Positions 41,162 to 48,837 of a DNA stretch of 64,000 nt are shown piece by piece. Numbering within the stretch: position 1 is the first letter of the stretch; every line of letters begins with the position of its first letter. The notes under the pieces are model-generated. The model saw nothing but the letters and a program-made list of their open reading frames with translations. It ran no database searches and was not told the DNA's origin. Source of the DNA: Micromonospora sp. RP3T (GTDB lineage: Bacteria > Actinomycetota > Actinomycetes > Mycobacteriales > Micromonosporaceae); contig NZ_PYPS01000010.1 of the NCBI RefSeq assembly GCF_003027925.1, positions 62,001 to 126,000 on the forward strand. Direction: 5' to 3'. The position numbers and the translations under genes were made by a program.

Positions 41162-41797
41162 TCAGGCCACCCCGGCGGGGCGGAACTGGACGCTGACCCG
41201 GGGCCCGACCGGGCGGGTGGTCTTCGGCACGGCGTGTTCCCAGGTGCGTTGGCAGGAGCCGCCCATCACCACCAGGTCGCCGTGGCCGAGTGGGAAGCGC
41301 ACGCCGGGGCCGCCCCCGCCGCGCGGGCGCAGCAGCAGCGGGCGGGGCGAGCCGAACGAGACGATCGCCACCATGGTGTCGGTGTGCGCGGAGCGGCCCT
41401 TGGTGTCGCCGTGCCAGGCGACGCTGTCCCGGCCGTCGCGGTAGAGGCACAGGCCGGCGGTGACGAACGGTTCCCCCAGCTCGGGTGCGTAGTGCCGGGT
41501 GAGCGCGTCGCGGGCGGCGGTGAGCACCGGGTGGGGCAGCGGTCGGCCGCCGGCGTACCAGCAGAGCAGGCGCGGCACGTCGACCTCGGTGTCGTACATG
41601 GTGCGACGCTCGGCCCGCCACGGCACGTCGTGCCGGAGCGTGTCGAGCACCGCGTCGGAGCCCCGCACCCAGCCGGGCAGGTGGTCGACCCAGGCGCCCC
41701 GGCTCAGCTCGTGCCGGATCCGCCCCGCGAGCGGACCGAGGGTCGGCCCGTGCTCGGCCAGGTCGAGCATCGAGGGCTGGTACGCGACGTCGGACAC
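41162..41797 (-). CDS. alkB: AlkB-like 2-oxoglutarate/Fe(II) dioxygenase
   Basis: 211 residues from GTG 41797. Iron ligands in SVAWHGDTKG (HxD) and TWEHAVPK (distal His); 2-oxoglutarate arginines in PRVSVQFRP; MYDTEVDVPRLLCWY is typical of bacterial AlkB homologues. Removes alkyl lesions from DNA or RNA. It stands downstream of the pyruvyl transferase in opposite relation to the acyltransferase, without ada or another repair gene nearby. Confidence 0.9.
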   Translation of the reverse strand: MSDVAYQPSMLDLAEHGPTLGPLAGRIRHELSRGAWVDHLPGWVRGSDAVLDTLRHDVPWRAERRTMYDTEVDVPRLLCWYAGGRPLPHPVLTAARDALTRHYAPELGEPFVTAGLCLYRDGRDSVAWHGDTKGRSAHTDTMVAIVSFGSPRPLLLRPRGGGGPGVRFPLGHGDLVVMGGSCQRTWEHAVPKTTRPVGPRVSVQFRPAGVA

Positions 41798-41839
41798 GCA
41801 GGCGATCGTACCCCGACGGTCGAACAGGCGTACGACGGA

Positions 41840-43165
41840 TCAGCGTCGCAGCATCCGGCGGACCGGGTCCGGGACGGCCTGCTTGATCCGCTCGCGCAGT
41901 CCCTGCGCGCGCAGCGTGCGCACGGTGTCGGCGAGCCGGCGGTTCTCGTCGTGGAGCCGCTGGATGCGGGTCAGCAGCTCGGTCGGCGGCGCGGCTGCGG
42001 CCGGGCGGACCGCCGGCGGGAACTCGGTCTCCGCGACGCGCCTGTCGAACGCCGCGGCGCTGTCGCCGTCGGCGAACGAGGTGCCGAGGTCGTGCTTGGC
42101 CAGGAACGCGGTGATGGTGTCGAAGCGGGCCTGGTGGCCCTCGGTCAGCGCGGTGTAGTCGGCCTCGGCGTAGAGGTCGGCGGCGTCGACGTCGGCCGGC
42201 ACGTCCCGCATGATCCGGTGCGGGATGCCGAAGTAGCGGGCCAGCTCCAGGGTGCGCGAGTCGTGCGCGAACAGGTAGCCGGGCGTGCCGGCGATCAGCG
42301 CCGTGATGGTGCCGTGGATGCGGGTGCCGAAGTTGAAGTCGAAGCCGGACAGGTGGGCCATCCAGGTCCACGGGTCGACGAACATCCGCACCTTGTCCTC
42401 GACGAAGAGCGGGTGCGAGGTGTGCAGTGGCATCTCGCTGTGCTTGCCCCGGTGCTCGGGCGCGTCGCCGTAGAGCAGCGTGCCGAGCGTGCGCAGGTCC
42501 TGCGGCACGTAGCACAGGTTCGGGTAGCGCTCCCGGTGGCGGCGGACGACCGGCGCCATCGACGAGACGTACGGGGAGATGGTCAGCGCGATCCGGTCGT
42601 CGGTGGTCAGCTCCGGCCGGGTCTTCTCCAGCGTGAACGTGTCCCCGTGCAGGAACATCGACGGGCAGCCGATCTGCTCCACCGCGGAGAAACCGAGCGT
42701 ACGCAGGTAGCTCTCGGTGATCTCGCCGCGCACCCCGATGCTGTGCGACCGGTCGAGCACCGCCCGGCAGAACGCGCTCACCGGCTCGTCGATCTGGCGG
42801 AGGTACTCCCGGTCGCCGTCGACGTTCGTCTGCACGCCCACACCGAGGACCACCACCGGGATCTTCAGCCGCTCGATCAGCCGGGTCATCGGTTCGAGGC
42901 GGTTGATGAAGCTGCGCCGGAACGCGTTGGCCAGCGGAATGACGAAGGCGTCGTACCGTTCGTTGATCTCGTCGGCGTCGCGCGGGTCGGCGAGCTTCCG
43001 GGTCGACGTGACCTCCGCCGTGGAGGTGGCCAGCAGCTTGTGCGCGGCGTGGCTGAAGACCAGGTTGCCGGTGTTGTCGCTGATCCAGTTGCCGGCGAAG
43101 GTCTCCTCGGGCGTCAGGACGTCGAACGGGCCCTTGCGGGCGCGGAGGAGGATCCGCTGGTGCAT
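41840..43165 (-). CDS. Polysaccharide pyruvyl transferase family protein
   Basis: 441 residues from ATG 43165, preceded by AAGGTGAG at good spacing (a GTG at 43177 is possible). Fold features of the CsaB/WcaK family: NWISDNTGNLVFSHAA, VVVLGVGVQTN, HSIGVRGEITESYLRTLGF, FNFGTRIHGTITALIAGTPGYLFAHDSRTLELARYFGI. The last 60 residues form a charged coiled coil. The family adds ketal pyruvate to cell-wall polymers, although several members transfer other groups. Divergent from a membrane acyltransferase gene; both look like decorators of surface glycans. Confidence 0.88.
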   Translation of the reverse strand: MHQRILLRARKGPFDVLTPEETFAGNWISDNTGNLVFSHAAHKLLATSTAEVTSTRKLADPRDADEINERYDAFVIPLANAFRRSFINRLEPMTRLIERLKIPVVVLGVGVQTNVDGDREYLRQIDEPVSAFCRAVLDRSHSIGVRGEITESYLRTLGFSAVEQIGCPSMFLHGDTFTLEKTRPELTTDDRIALTISPYVSSMAPVVRRHRERYPNLCYVPQDLRTLGTLLYGDAPEHRGKHSEMPLHTSHPLFVEDKVRMFVDPWTWMAHLSGFDFNFGTRIHGTITALIAGTPGYLFAHDSRTLELARYFGIPHRIMRDVPADVDAADLYAEADYTALTEGHQARFDTITAFLAKHDLGTSFADGDSAAAFDRRVAETEFPPAVRPAAAAPPTELLTRIQRLHDENRRLADTVRTLRAQGLRERIKQAVPDPVRRMLRR

Positions 43166-43309
43166 CCGGTTGCTCACCTTCCGTACGGGCCCGGCGGGCC
43201 CGATGGGGCCCCGCCGCGCGGGAACGGAAATCCTATCCGCCGCCCGCCGGGACCGGCCCGGACGTCGCCGCGCCGGAACGCGCCCCGGCCACCCGGTAAG
43301 GTGCCCGGG

Positions 43310-44518
43310 ATGACCAGCGCCCCGACCACCACCCGTGCCCCGCGTCTGCCGTCGCTGACCGGGCTGCGGTGGATCGGGGCCCTGCTGGTCTTCGGCTTCC
43401 ACGCGGGCACCATGCGGATCATCGCGGAGCCGCAGTGGCAGGCGGTGATGGGCAAGGTCTTCAGCCTCGGCCTCTCCGGCGTCGAGTTCTTCTTCATCCT
43501 CAGTGGCTTCGTGCTCGTCTGGTCGTACCGGGACGGCGAGTCGGGGTGGACGTTCCTGCGCCGCCGGGCGGCCAAGATCTACCCGAACCACGTGGTGACG
43601 TTCCTGGCGGCGCTGGCCGTGGCGGCCTGGTTCGCCGACCCGGTGCTGCCGTGGGCCGCGATCGGGAACCTGTTCCTGGTCCAGGCGTGGATCCCGCTCA
43701 ACGGCTACTTCTACAGCATCAACAACGTGAGCTGGTCGCTCTCCTGCGAGCTGGCCTTCTACCTGTGCCTGCCGCTGGTGGTGCCGTGGCTGCGCCGGGC
43801 GCGTACCGGTGTGCTCCGGGCCGTGCTGGTCGCCGCGCCGCTGCTCATCCTGGCGCTCTGGCCGGGCCAGCACCTGGTGCCCGAGGAGCAGCGGTGGTGG
43901 TTCACGCAGATCTTCCCGGTCACCCGCTCGTTCGAGTTCTGGATGGGGGCGGCGGCCGCCGAGCTGATGCGCCGCCACCGCTGGCGTGGCCCCGGGCTGA
44001 CCACGGCCAGCCTGGCCTTCGTCGCCACCTGGGTGGTCGCCGCGCTGTGGATCCGGGCCGAGTTCTGGGCGGCGCTGCTCGCCGTCGCGTACCTGCTGGT
44101 CATCACCGCTGCGGCGGACGCCGACGTGCGGGGCCGGCGGACCCCGTGGCGGTCCCGGCCGATGCTCTGGCTCGGTGAGGTCTCGTTCGCGTTCTACCTG
44201 GTCCACGTGCTGGTCATGGTGACCGTGCTGCGGCTCACCGGGGACTGGGGGACCGGGCTGCCCGGGTGGCGGGGCCCGCTCGCGGTGCTCGGCTTCCTGC
44301 TGCTCACCCTGGCGCTCGCCGCCGTGCTGCACCGCTGGGTGGAGGAGCCGATGATGCGCCGCCTCGGCCCGTCGCGCCGGGCCTGTGGCGGCCCGGCCGC
44401 CGCCGCGCCGGGACCGGGTGTGCCCGCGCCGCGCGCGGCCGTCGACGACACCGGCGCGGTGTCCGCCGGGGAGCCGGACCCGTCGATCGAGTACGCCGGG
44501 CGGCGCCGGCCGGACTGA
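43310..44518 (+). CDS. Membrane acyltransferase (acyltransferase 3 / OafA type)
   Basis: 402 residues, about 10 hydrophobic segments. Opening LPSLTGLRWIGALLVFGFHAG with the conserved His, EFFFILSGFVLVWSYR, FLRRRAAKIYPNHVV (R/K-x-R/K-x-x-P motif) and WSLSCELAFYLCLPL. Members O-acetylate or otherwise acylate surface sugars, glycolipids or antibiotics. The last 60 residues (Pro/Ala-rich) are cytoplasmic and disordered. 144 bases separate it from the divergent pyruvyl transferase. Acceptor unknown. Confidence 0.92.
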   Translation: MTSAPTTTRAPRLPSLTGLRWIGALLVFGFHAGTMRIIAEPQWQAVMGKVFSLGLSGVEFFFILSGFVLVWSYRDGESGWTFLRRRAAKIYPNHVVTFLAALAVAAWFADPVLPWAAIGNLFLVQAWIPLNGYFYSINNVSWSLSCELAFYLCLPLVVPWLRRARTGVLRAVLVAAPLLILALWPGQHLVPEEQRWWFTQIFPVTRSFEFWMGAAAAELMRRHRWRGPGLTTASLAFVATWVVAALWIRAEFWAALLAVAYLLVITAAADADVRGRRTPWRSRPMLWLGEVSFAFYLVHVLVMVTVLRLTGDWGTGLPGWRGPLAVLGFLLLTLALAAVLHRWVEEPMMRRLGPSRRACGGPAAAAPGPGVPAPRAAVDDTGAVSAGEPDPSIEYAGRRRPD

Positions 44519-44596
44519 GCGGTCCACCCTGGTCAACGGCGTCGCGACACGCCGGGCGACGATGCGCCGTGCCCGGATCGGCGGTAATTTGTTCCC

Positions 44597-45016
44597 GTGG
44601 CTCCGATCGCGCTCACCTGTCCCGTGTGGTGGGTGGCGCGCTGGTTCGCACGGATGCTGGCCAGTCTCGCCGTGGTCGTGGCCTGTTCGCTGGGCGCCGC
44701 CACGCTGCCGACCGGCGTGTCCCCGATCGCACCCGCGGCGGCCGGCCCGGTCGCCGGGTTGCGGGCCGACGCCGACGCCGACGCCGAACGGCTGGGCTAC
44801 GCCGACGCCGAACGGCCGAACGGCAGTGTCACCGATCGGCAGGGCGACGCCGCCGCCGATCGGCAGGGCGTCCCCGTCGTCGATCGGCAGCGGAGCCGCG
44901 TCGGCGTTCCCGAGCCGCAGCCGGCGGGCGATGTCCCGCCACCGACCGGACGGCACCCGTTCCCGGTCGGCCAGCCGCCGGCTCCGGCCGGTCCGCGGGC
45001 CCCGCCCGCCCGCTGA
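44597..45016 (+). CDS. Hypothetical secreted or anchored protein with repeats
   Basis: 139 residues from GTG 44597; ATG 44654 (MLASLAVVVACSLGAATL) is an alternative. One hydrophobic segment near the N-terminus (ARMLASLAVVVACSLGAATL) resembles a signal peptide or anchor. The rest is Asp/Ala then Pro-rich, with nucleotide repeats: GACGCC four times in tandem and GATCGGCAG three times (VTDRQG, AAADRQG, VVDRQR). Ribosome binding site is weak. Third-position G/C bias favours this frame over the opposite strand, but coding status is moderate and no family is recognised. Confidence 0.45.
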   Translation: MAPIALTCPVWWVARWFARMLASLAVVVACSLGAATLPTGVSPIAPAAAGPVAGLRADADADAERLGYADAERPNGSVTDRQGDAAADRQGVPVVDRQRSRVGVPEPQPAGDVPPPTGRHPFPVGQPPAPAGPRAPPAR

Positions 45017-45166
45017 CCCGCCACGGGCCCGGCCCGTGACCGCGCCCACCGAACCTCACCCCGTACCGCCCCTCGGCGGCCCGGCGGCGCCCGAACTCCG
45101 GCCGCGCCCCGCCCCCGACCGGCCGTGCGGAGTTACCCGCCACTTGTCTCCCGTGAGGTGCCGACC

Positions 45167-45931
45167 ATGTCGCAGACCGTTCTCCTCAATTTCCTCACCG
45201 CCGTCCCCGAGGCCGCCGCCATCTGGTCGGCGCTGACCGTGCTCGCCCTCGTCCTGCTCGCCGTACTGGTCGCCCGACCGGAACGCGACGGCGCGGGTGA
45301 GCCGGTACCCGACCCGGTCGACGCGGAGGCGCTCCACCGCGCCGACCTGGCCCGCTACGCCGACGAGGTGGCGGTGGCCGCCGCCGGGGCCACGCAGACC
45401 GCCCGCCGCCGGCGCGAGCAGTGGCTGGCCGCCCAGAGCGAGGCCGACCGGGCCTGGACCGCCTACGACGAGGCGGACGCCGCCGCCCGCCGCCTGGCCG
45501 GTGCCGGCGCGCTGCCCGCCCCGCACACCCCCCGCACCCCCGCCGAGTACGCGGCGCGCGAACGCTGGCTGCACCACGCCGCCATGACGGCGCACTGGCG
45601 GGGGGAGCTGACCGCCCGCCAGCTCGCCGACGTGCTGGCCCACCGCAACGGGTGGGACCCGCGCCGGCACCCGGCCGAACAGGAGATCGCGCTGGCCCGG
45701 ACCGTCCGCGACGGGCGGCGGGCCGGCTGGGAGACGGCCGCCGAGCGGGAACGCCTGGCGTGGCGGGACGCCGAACTGGCCGCCGAGGCGGCCCGGACGC
45801 TCGCCGCCGAGTCGTACGCGGCCATCACGGCGCTGCGGCCGGCGCCCGCGTCCCGCGTCTCGACGGCGAGCCGCGTCCCGGTCCCGTCGGCGGTGCGCGG
45901 GGCCCGGTGGCGTCCGGCCCGTGTCGGCTGA
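45167..45931 (+). CDS. Hypothetical membrane-anchored coiled-coil protein
   Basis: 254 residues from ATG 45167 with GTGAGGTG eight bases upstream. Residues about 14-34 (AAAIWSALTVLALVLLAVLVA) form one membrane helix; the remaining 215 are Ala/Arg/Glu-rich and helical, with likely coiled coil (ARYADEVAVAAAGATQTARRR, AEQEIALARTVRDGRRAGWET). No domain is recognised. Probably a single-pass protein with a large cytoplasmic helical part. Neighbours are a hypothetical gene and the riboswitch leader, so context gives little. Confidence 0.72.
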   Translation: MSQTVLLNFLTAVPEAAAIWSALTVLALVLLAVLVARPERDGAGEPVPDPVDAEALHRADLARYADEVAVAAAGATQTARRRREQWLAAQSEADRAWTAYDEADAAARRLAGAGALPAPHTPRTPAEYAARERWLHHAAMTAHWRGELTARQLADVLAHRNGWDPRRHPAEQEIALARTVRDGRRAGWETAAERERLAWRDAELAAEAARTLAAESYAAITALRPAPASRVSTASRVPVPSAVRGARWRPARVG

Positions 45932-46176
45932 GCGGCCCCCGGGAAGCACGTCGACCGAATCGTTACCCGAAACCGGTGAGGCCGGTCACCGGTGTCGTCC
46001 GCCGGCGGCTGGCCGGATCGATGGCCCCTGCCGCGCCCGCTGCCCGATTCTCCGCCGGCCGGATGTCCGCTTCCTGCCGCACGGCGCCGACATGGCCGCT
46101 CGTCCCATTGAGGGAGGTCGGTGACCGGCTGTTCCGAATCCGTAGTCGTCGAGGACGTTTAGGCAGGTGAGAGCGC

Positions 46177-46205
46177 TTGGCAGGGCGTGTACCCGCCGGT
46201 AGTGT
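46177..46205 (+). promoter_or_regulatory. Promoter of the riboswitch / C39 peptidase transcript
   Basis: TTGGCA (46177-46182), exact 17-base spacer, TAGTGT (46200-46205). It places the transcription start just before the riboswitch aptamer. The stretch 45932-46176 upstream has no gene or recognisable site. Confidence 0.62.
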
Positions 46206-46244
46206 CGGCGCGTCCGGTGCGGTTCCCGATCGCAGATGGCGACG

Positions 46245-46371
46245 CCGCGCCGACCCGCCTAATCGTGCACACGAACCGGGGACCCAACGCAACACCGGGG
46301 TGAATCCGCGAGCCCACGGCCGCGGTAGGGCGTACTTCCCGCCCGAATCCGTCAGCTAACCCGGTCGGCGG
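46245..46371 (+). ncRNA. c-di-AMP (ydaO-yuaA) riboswitch
   Basis: Conserved aptamer blocks in order: CACGAACCGGGGACCCAA, ACCGGGGTGAATCC, and CCCGAATCCGTCAGCTAACC, closed by a P1 helix GCCGACC (46249-46255) with GGTCGGC (46363-46369). This is the ydaO-yuaA class, which binds cyclic di-AMP and in actinobacteria usually turns off wall-hydrolase genes. The controlled gene here is a C39-type peptidase 215 bases downstream. Confidence 0.9.
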
Positions 46372-46393
46372 CCACGGAAGGAGTTCCATTCCC

Positions 46394-46456
46394 GTGCCCA
46401 CCACCCCCCGAACGTCTCCCCGCCTCCACGGCCCCGGGGTGCCGGCGCTCGCCTGA
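46394..46456 (+). CDS. Possible 20-codon leader peptide
   Basis: GTG 46394 to TGA 46456 encodes VPTTPRTSPRLHGPGVPALA, directly after the aptamer. GGAAGGAG (46376-46383) is 10 bases from the GTG. It may be translated as a leader between riboswitch and gene, or may be fortuitous. Not related to a known peptide. Confidence 0.3.
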   Translation: MPTTPRTSPRLHGPGVPALA

Positions 46457-46524
46457 CGCGACGCGCTTCCGACCCCGTCCCGCCCGGTATCCGGGCGACT
46501 TCCCGCGGCCGTCCCGCCCGCCAG

Positions 46525-46581
46525 CGCGTGTGAGTTCCTCCACGCGCGGGGTCGACGCGTGCCGCCCACACCGTGGAGGAA
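46525..46581 (+). promoter_or_regulatory. Competing hairpins that can mask the C39 gene RBS
   Basis: TTCCTCCAC (46535-46543) is the exact complement of GTGGAGGAA (46573-46581), which contains the ribosome binding site of the C39 gene. Its last bases are also part of CACGCG (46541-46546), able to pair instead with CGCGTG at 46525-46530 or 46556-46561. Mutually exclusive pairing fits a translational expression platform. Confidence 0.55.
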
Positions 46582-46585
46582 ACCC

Positions 46586-47458
46586 GTGAAGTACCACCTG
46601 AAGCGCCACCTGCGTCGTCTCGCGACCGAACGTCCGTACCAGATCGTCGCCGGTTCGGCGGCGGCCCTCGTGCTGGCCGGCGGCACCGGCGCCGCGCTGA
46701 CCGCCACCGACGACACGCCGACCCGGCAGGAGAACACCGCCGCGGTGGCGGAACTCGGCTCCCGCCTCGGCGACACCGCCAGCCGCAGCGAGGCGCGCAT
46801 CGCCGTCCCGTCGCCGAGCGCGTCACCGAGCGCGTCGCCGAGCGCCTCGCCGAGCGCCTCGCCCCGCCGCTCGCCCAGCGCCTCGCCCACGGCCTCGCCG
46901 TCGGCGAAGGTCGCCGACCCGGACACCACCCGCAAGGCCACGCCGAAGCCGCCGTCGAGCAAGGTGCTCGACTACGACTACCAGGCGCAGACCACCTACT
47001 ACTACTGCGGCCCGGCCGCGGTGCGGAACGCGCTCAGTGCCACCGGCATCGAGCGCAGCCAGGACACGCTCGCCGTCGCGCTCGGTACCACCGAGATGGG
47101 CACCAACTCGGCCGAGGACACCACCCGGGTGCTCAACCAGCAGGTCAAGGGCGACCCGTACCGGACCCGCATGATCCCCGGCACGGCCACCAAGGCGCAG
47201 ATCGACCGGCTCCAGGCCGACGTGGTCAACGCGGTCCGCAACGGCCGGGCGGTGGTCTCGAACGTCGTCGGGGACGCCACCGACACCAACGGCGGCTGGC
47301 ACTCGTTCCCGGGCGGCCACTACATCGCCGTGGTCGGCTACCAGAACGACGGCCGGACCGTACGGATCGCCGACTCGGCCGACCCGTCGCTGCCGGCGTA
47401 CTGGATCAGCACCATCGACCTGGCGAACTGGATGGCCACGCGCGGCTACTCCGCCTGA
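46586..47458 (+). CDS. Membrane-anchored or secreted C39-family peptidase
   Basis: 290 residues from GTG 46586 (GGAGGAA seven bases upstream). A hydrophobic N-terminal segment (about 19-40) is a signal or anchor. It is followed by a PSAS-repeat spacer (76-108), as used to cross the cell wall, and a C39-like papain-fold domain: catalytic Cys141 in YYYCGPAAVRNAL, His245 in GGHYIAVVGY and Asp263 in RIADSADPS. Probably cleaves wall peptides or secreted proteins. Under the c-di-AMP riboswitch, hence tied to turgor and wall homeostasis by analogy with other actinobacterial riboswitch targets. Confidence 0.87.
   Translation: MKYHLKRHLRRLATERPYQIVAGSAAALVLAGGTGAALTATDDTPTRQENTAAVAELGSRLGDTASRSEARIAVPSPSASPSASPSASPSASPRRSPSASPTASPSAKVADPDTTRKATPKPPSSKVLDYDYQAQTTYYYCGPAAVRNALSATGIERSQDTLAVALGTTEMGTNSAEDTTRVLNQQVKGDPYRTRMIPGTATKAQIDRLQADVVNAVRNGRAVVSNVVGDATDTNGGWHSFPGGHYIAVVGYQNDGRTVRIADSADPSLPAYWISTIDLANWMATRGYSA
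46814..46861 (+). repeat. Four 12-bp tandem repeats (PSAS linker)
   Basis: Units CCGAGCGCSTCR encode Pro-Ser-Ala-Ser in frame in the C39 peptidase; degenerate copies follow to about 46909. Confidence 0.8.
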
Positions 47459-47469
47459 CCGTACGCACG

Positions 47470-47506
47470 CGAAGGCCGGCACCCCGGGCAGGGGTGCCGG
47501 CCTTCG
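47470..47506. terminator. Bidirectional terminator hairpin
   Basis: Perfect 16-bp stem (47470-47485 with 47491-47506), loop GGGCA, between the converging C39 peptidase and lysozyme-fold genes. Confidence 0.85.
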
Positions 47507-47513
47507 TGCTGTC

Positions 47514-48065
47514 TCAGCTGTTCCAGTGCTTGTTGACGAGGTCGGTGGCCTGCTTCTCCCACTGGGCGTACGCGTCCGGGTAGGCCGACACCTGCACGGT
47601 CTGGGCGGCCTTGGTCAGCGGCATGTCCTGCCAGCCGTCGACCTGCTTCAGACCCTTCAGGAACGCCAGCGTCGAGTACTCCGGGTCGGTGATCTGCTCC
47701 GGCGTGCCCCAACCACTCGACGGGCGCTGCTGGAACAGGCCCAGCGAGTCGTGGTCATTCTTGTCGCCGAGGTGGCCCAGGTTCTCCAGCTTCGACTCCT
47801 GCAACGCCGTCGCGATCGAGACCACCGCGGCCCGCTCCGGCAGGCCGGCCTTCTTCGTCGCCGCGATGATCGCCTTGACGTTGGCCGTCTGCTCGTCGTT
47901 CAGGTTGATCGTGGACTGCTCACCCTGCACGCTCGCCACCGCGACCGGCTTCGCCGTGGCGGCGTGCGCGGACTCGACGTGACCGGCGATCGGACCGGCG
48001 AACACACCACCGGTGAACGCCAGACCAGCAATACCCAGCACGCTCTTACGCAGCATCGTGTTCAT
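47514..48065 (-). CDS. Secreted lysozyme/transglycosylase-fold protein
   Basis: 183 residues from ATG 48065. Signal peptide (about 1-38, SVLGIAGLAFTGGVFAGPIAG, cleavage near AHA). The mature region has a Glu in IATALQESKLENL followed by DSLGLFQQRPSSGWGTPEQI, the pattern of goose-type/SLT lysozyme folds common in actinobacterial secreted proteins. It may cut peptidoglycan glycan strands, but activity is not proved for this group. Neighbour of the c-di-AMP-controlled C39 peptidase, convergent with it. A GGAAT-N17-CGTT ECF-like box lies upstream (48191-48216). Confidence 0.72.
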   Translation of the reverse strand: MNTMLRKSVLGIAGLAFTGGVFAGPIAGHVESAHAATAKPVAVASVQGEQSTINLNDEQTANVKAIIAATKKAGLPERAAVVSIATALQESKLENLGHLGDKNDHDSLGLFQQRPSSGWGTPEQITDPEYSTLAFLKGLKQVDGWQDMPLTKAAQTVQVSAYPDAYAQWEKQATDLVNKHWNS

Positions 48066-48190
48066 GGGGGGCTCCATTCGGGGGTCAACGCACCGGGGGA
48101 GGTGCGGGCACCGTCAGGCGCACAAAAAGTTCGGGGGGATCCGGCTGCTCGCGGGGCGGGGGGCCTCGACGCGGCGCCGGACGTGTGTGT

Positions 48191-48216
48191 AACGACCGGG
48201 GACCCACCGTCATTCC
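48191..48216 (-). promoter_or_regulatory. Candidate ECF-sigma promoter of the lysozyme-fold gene
   Basis: On the minus strand GGAAT (48216-48212), 17 bases, CGTT (48194-48191), close to the SigE-type pattern GGAAC-N15-17-CGTT. The leader to ATG 48065 would be about 120 bases. The 456-base gap 48066-48522 otherwise holds a C-rich strand-biased stretch, a G4 motif and the PadR operator. Confidence 0.35.
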
Positions 48217-48328
48217 CGGGCGGGGCCGGGGGTGCTTGCCTTCCTCGGCCGTGCACCGGGATACAACGCCGCCACCCCGTCGACGATTCCGCCGCGAGCG
48301 TGCCGCCCACCACCGCCGAACCGGACAA

Positions 48329-48345
48329 CCCCACCCACCCGACCC
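48329..48345 (-). other. G-quadruplex motif
   Basis: Minus strand GGGTCGGGTGGGTGGGG, four G-runs with 2-, 1- and 1-base loops, in the strand-biased C-rich spacer. Confidence 0.65.
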
Positions 48346-48471
48346 ATCCGCGCCGAACACCGGCCATCCTCTGCACTCCCAGAACACCCACCACGTGTCA
48401 CCACCGTCCCACCCGCCCCGGAGTGGAACACCAGATGTCTCCAGGGCCGTCGCGGCGTGAATAGCTGGTGC

Positions 48472-48490
48472 TACTACGCCGCGCGTAGTA
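48472..48490. promoter_or_regulatory. PadR operator
   Basis: Perfect inverted repeat TACTACGC-CGC-GCGTAGTA, 33 bases before the padR start. It is close to a TATAAC box (48501-48506). Position and symmetry fit an autoregulatory PadR site. Confidence 0.72.
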
Positions 48491-48522
48491 CGTTGGACGA
48501 TATAACGGATGGCGGAGGAGCT

Positions 48523-48837
48523 GTGGGCGAGGAAATGGGCCGGTGGGCCGAACCGGGACTGTTGGTGCTGACGAGCCTCGCGGGGGGCCCGAAGCACGGC
48601 TATGCGATCACCACGGATATCACCGAACAGGCGGGCGTGACGCTGGGCCCGGGAACGTTGTACGCAGCCCTGCAACGGCTGGAGGAGCGCGGATTGATCG
48701 AAGGGTTGCCGGCTGAGGGGCGGCGCCGGCCGTACCGGCTGACCGCGGCCGGGGCGGCCGAGCTGACCGGCCAGGCGCAGCGGATGCGACGGCTCGCCGC
48801 CCTCAGCCTGGAGCGTCTGCGGTTGAGGCCGGCATGA
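48523..48837 (+). CDS. PadR-family transcriptional regulator
   Basis: 104 residues from GTG 48523 (GGAGGAG just upstream); ATG 48535 is an alternative. PadR winged helix: LLVLTSLAGGPKHGYAITTDI, LGPGTLYAALQRLEERGLIEGL, GRRRPYRLTAAG. PadR proteins are repressors that sense antibiotics or phenolics, and often control an ABC exporter. Its stop overlaps the next gene by four bases, opening a five-gene operon. A perfect dyad upstream (48472-48490) suggests autoregulation. Confidence 0.93.
   Translation: MGEEMGRWAEPGLLVLTSLAGGPKHGYAITTDITEQAGVTLGPGTLYAALQRLEERGLIEGLPAEGRRRPYRLTAAGAAELTGQAQRMRRLAALSLERLRLRPA

Noticed and set aside
48066..48330. Second ydaO riboswitch before the lysozyme-fold gene
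   Set aside because: The conserved GGGGTGAATCC and CCGAATCCGTCAGCTAACC blocks are absent from this leader.
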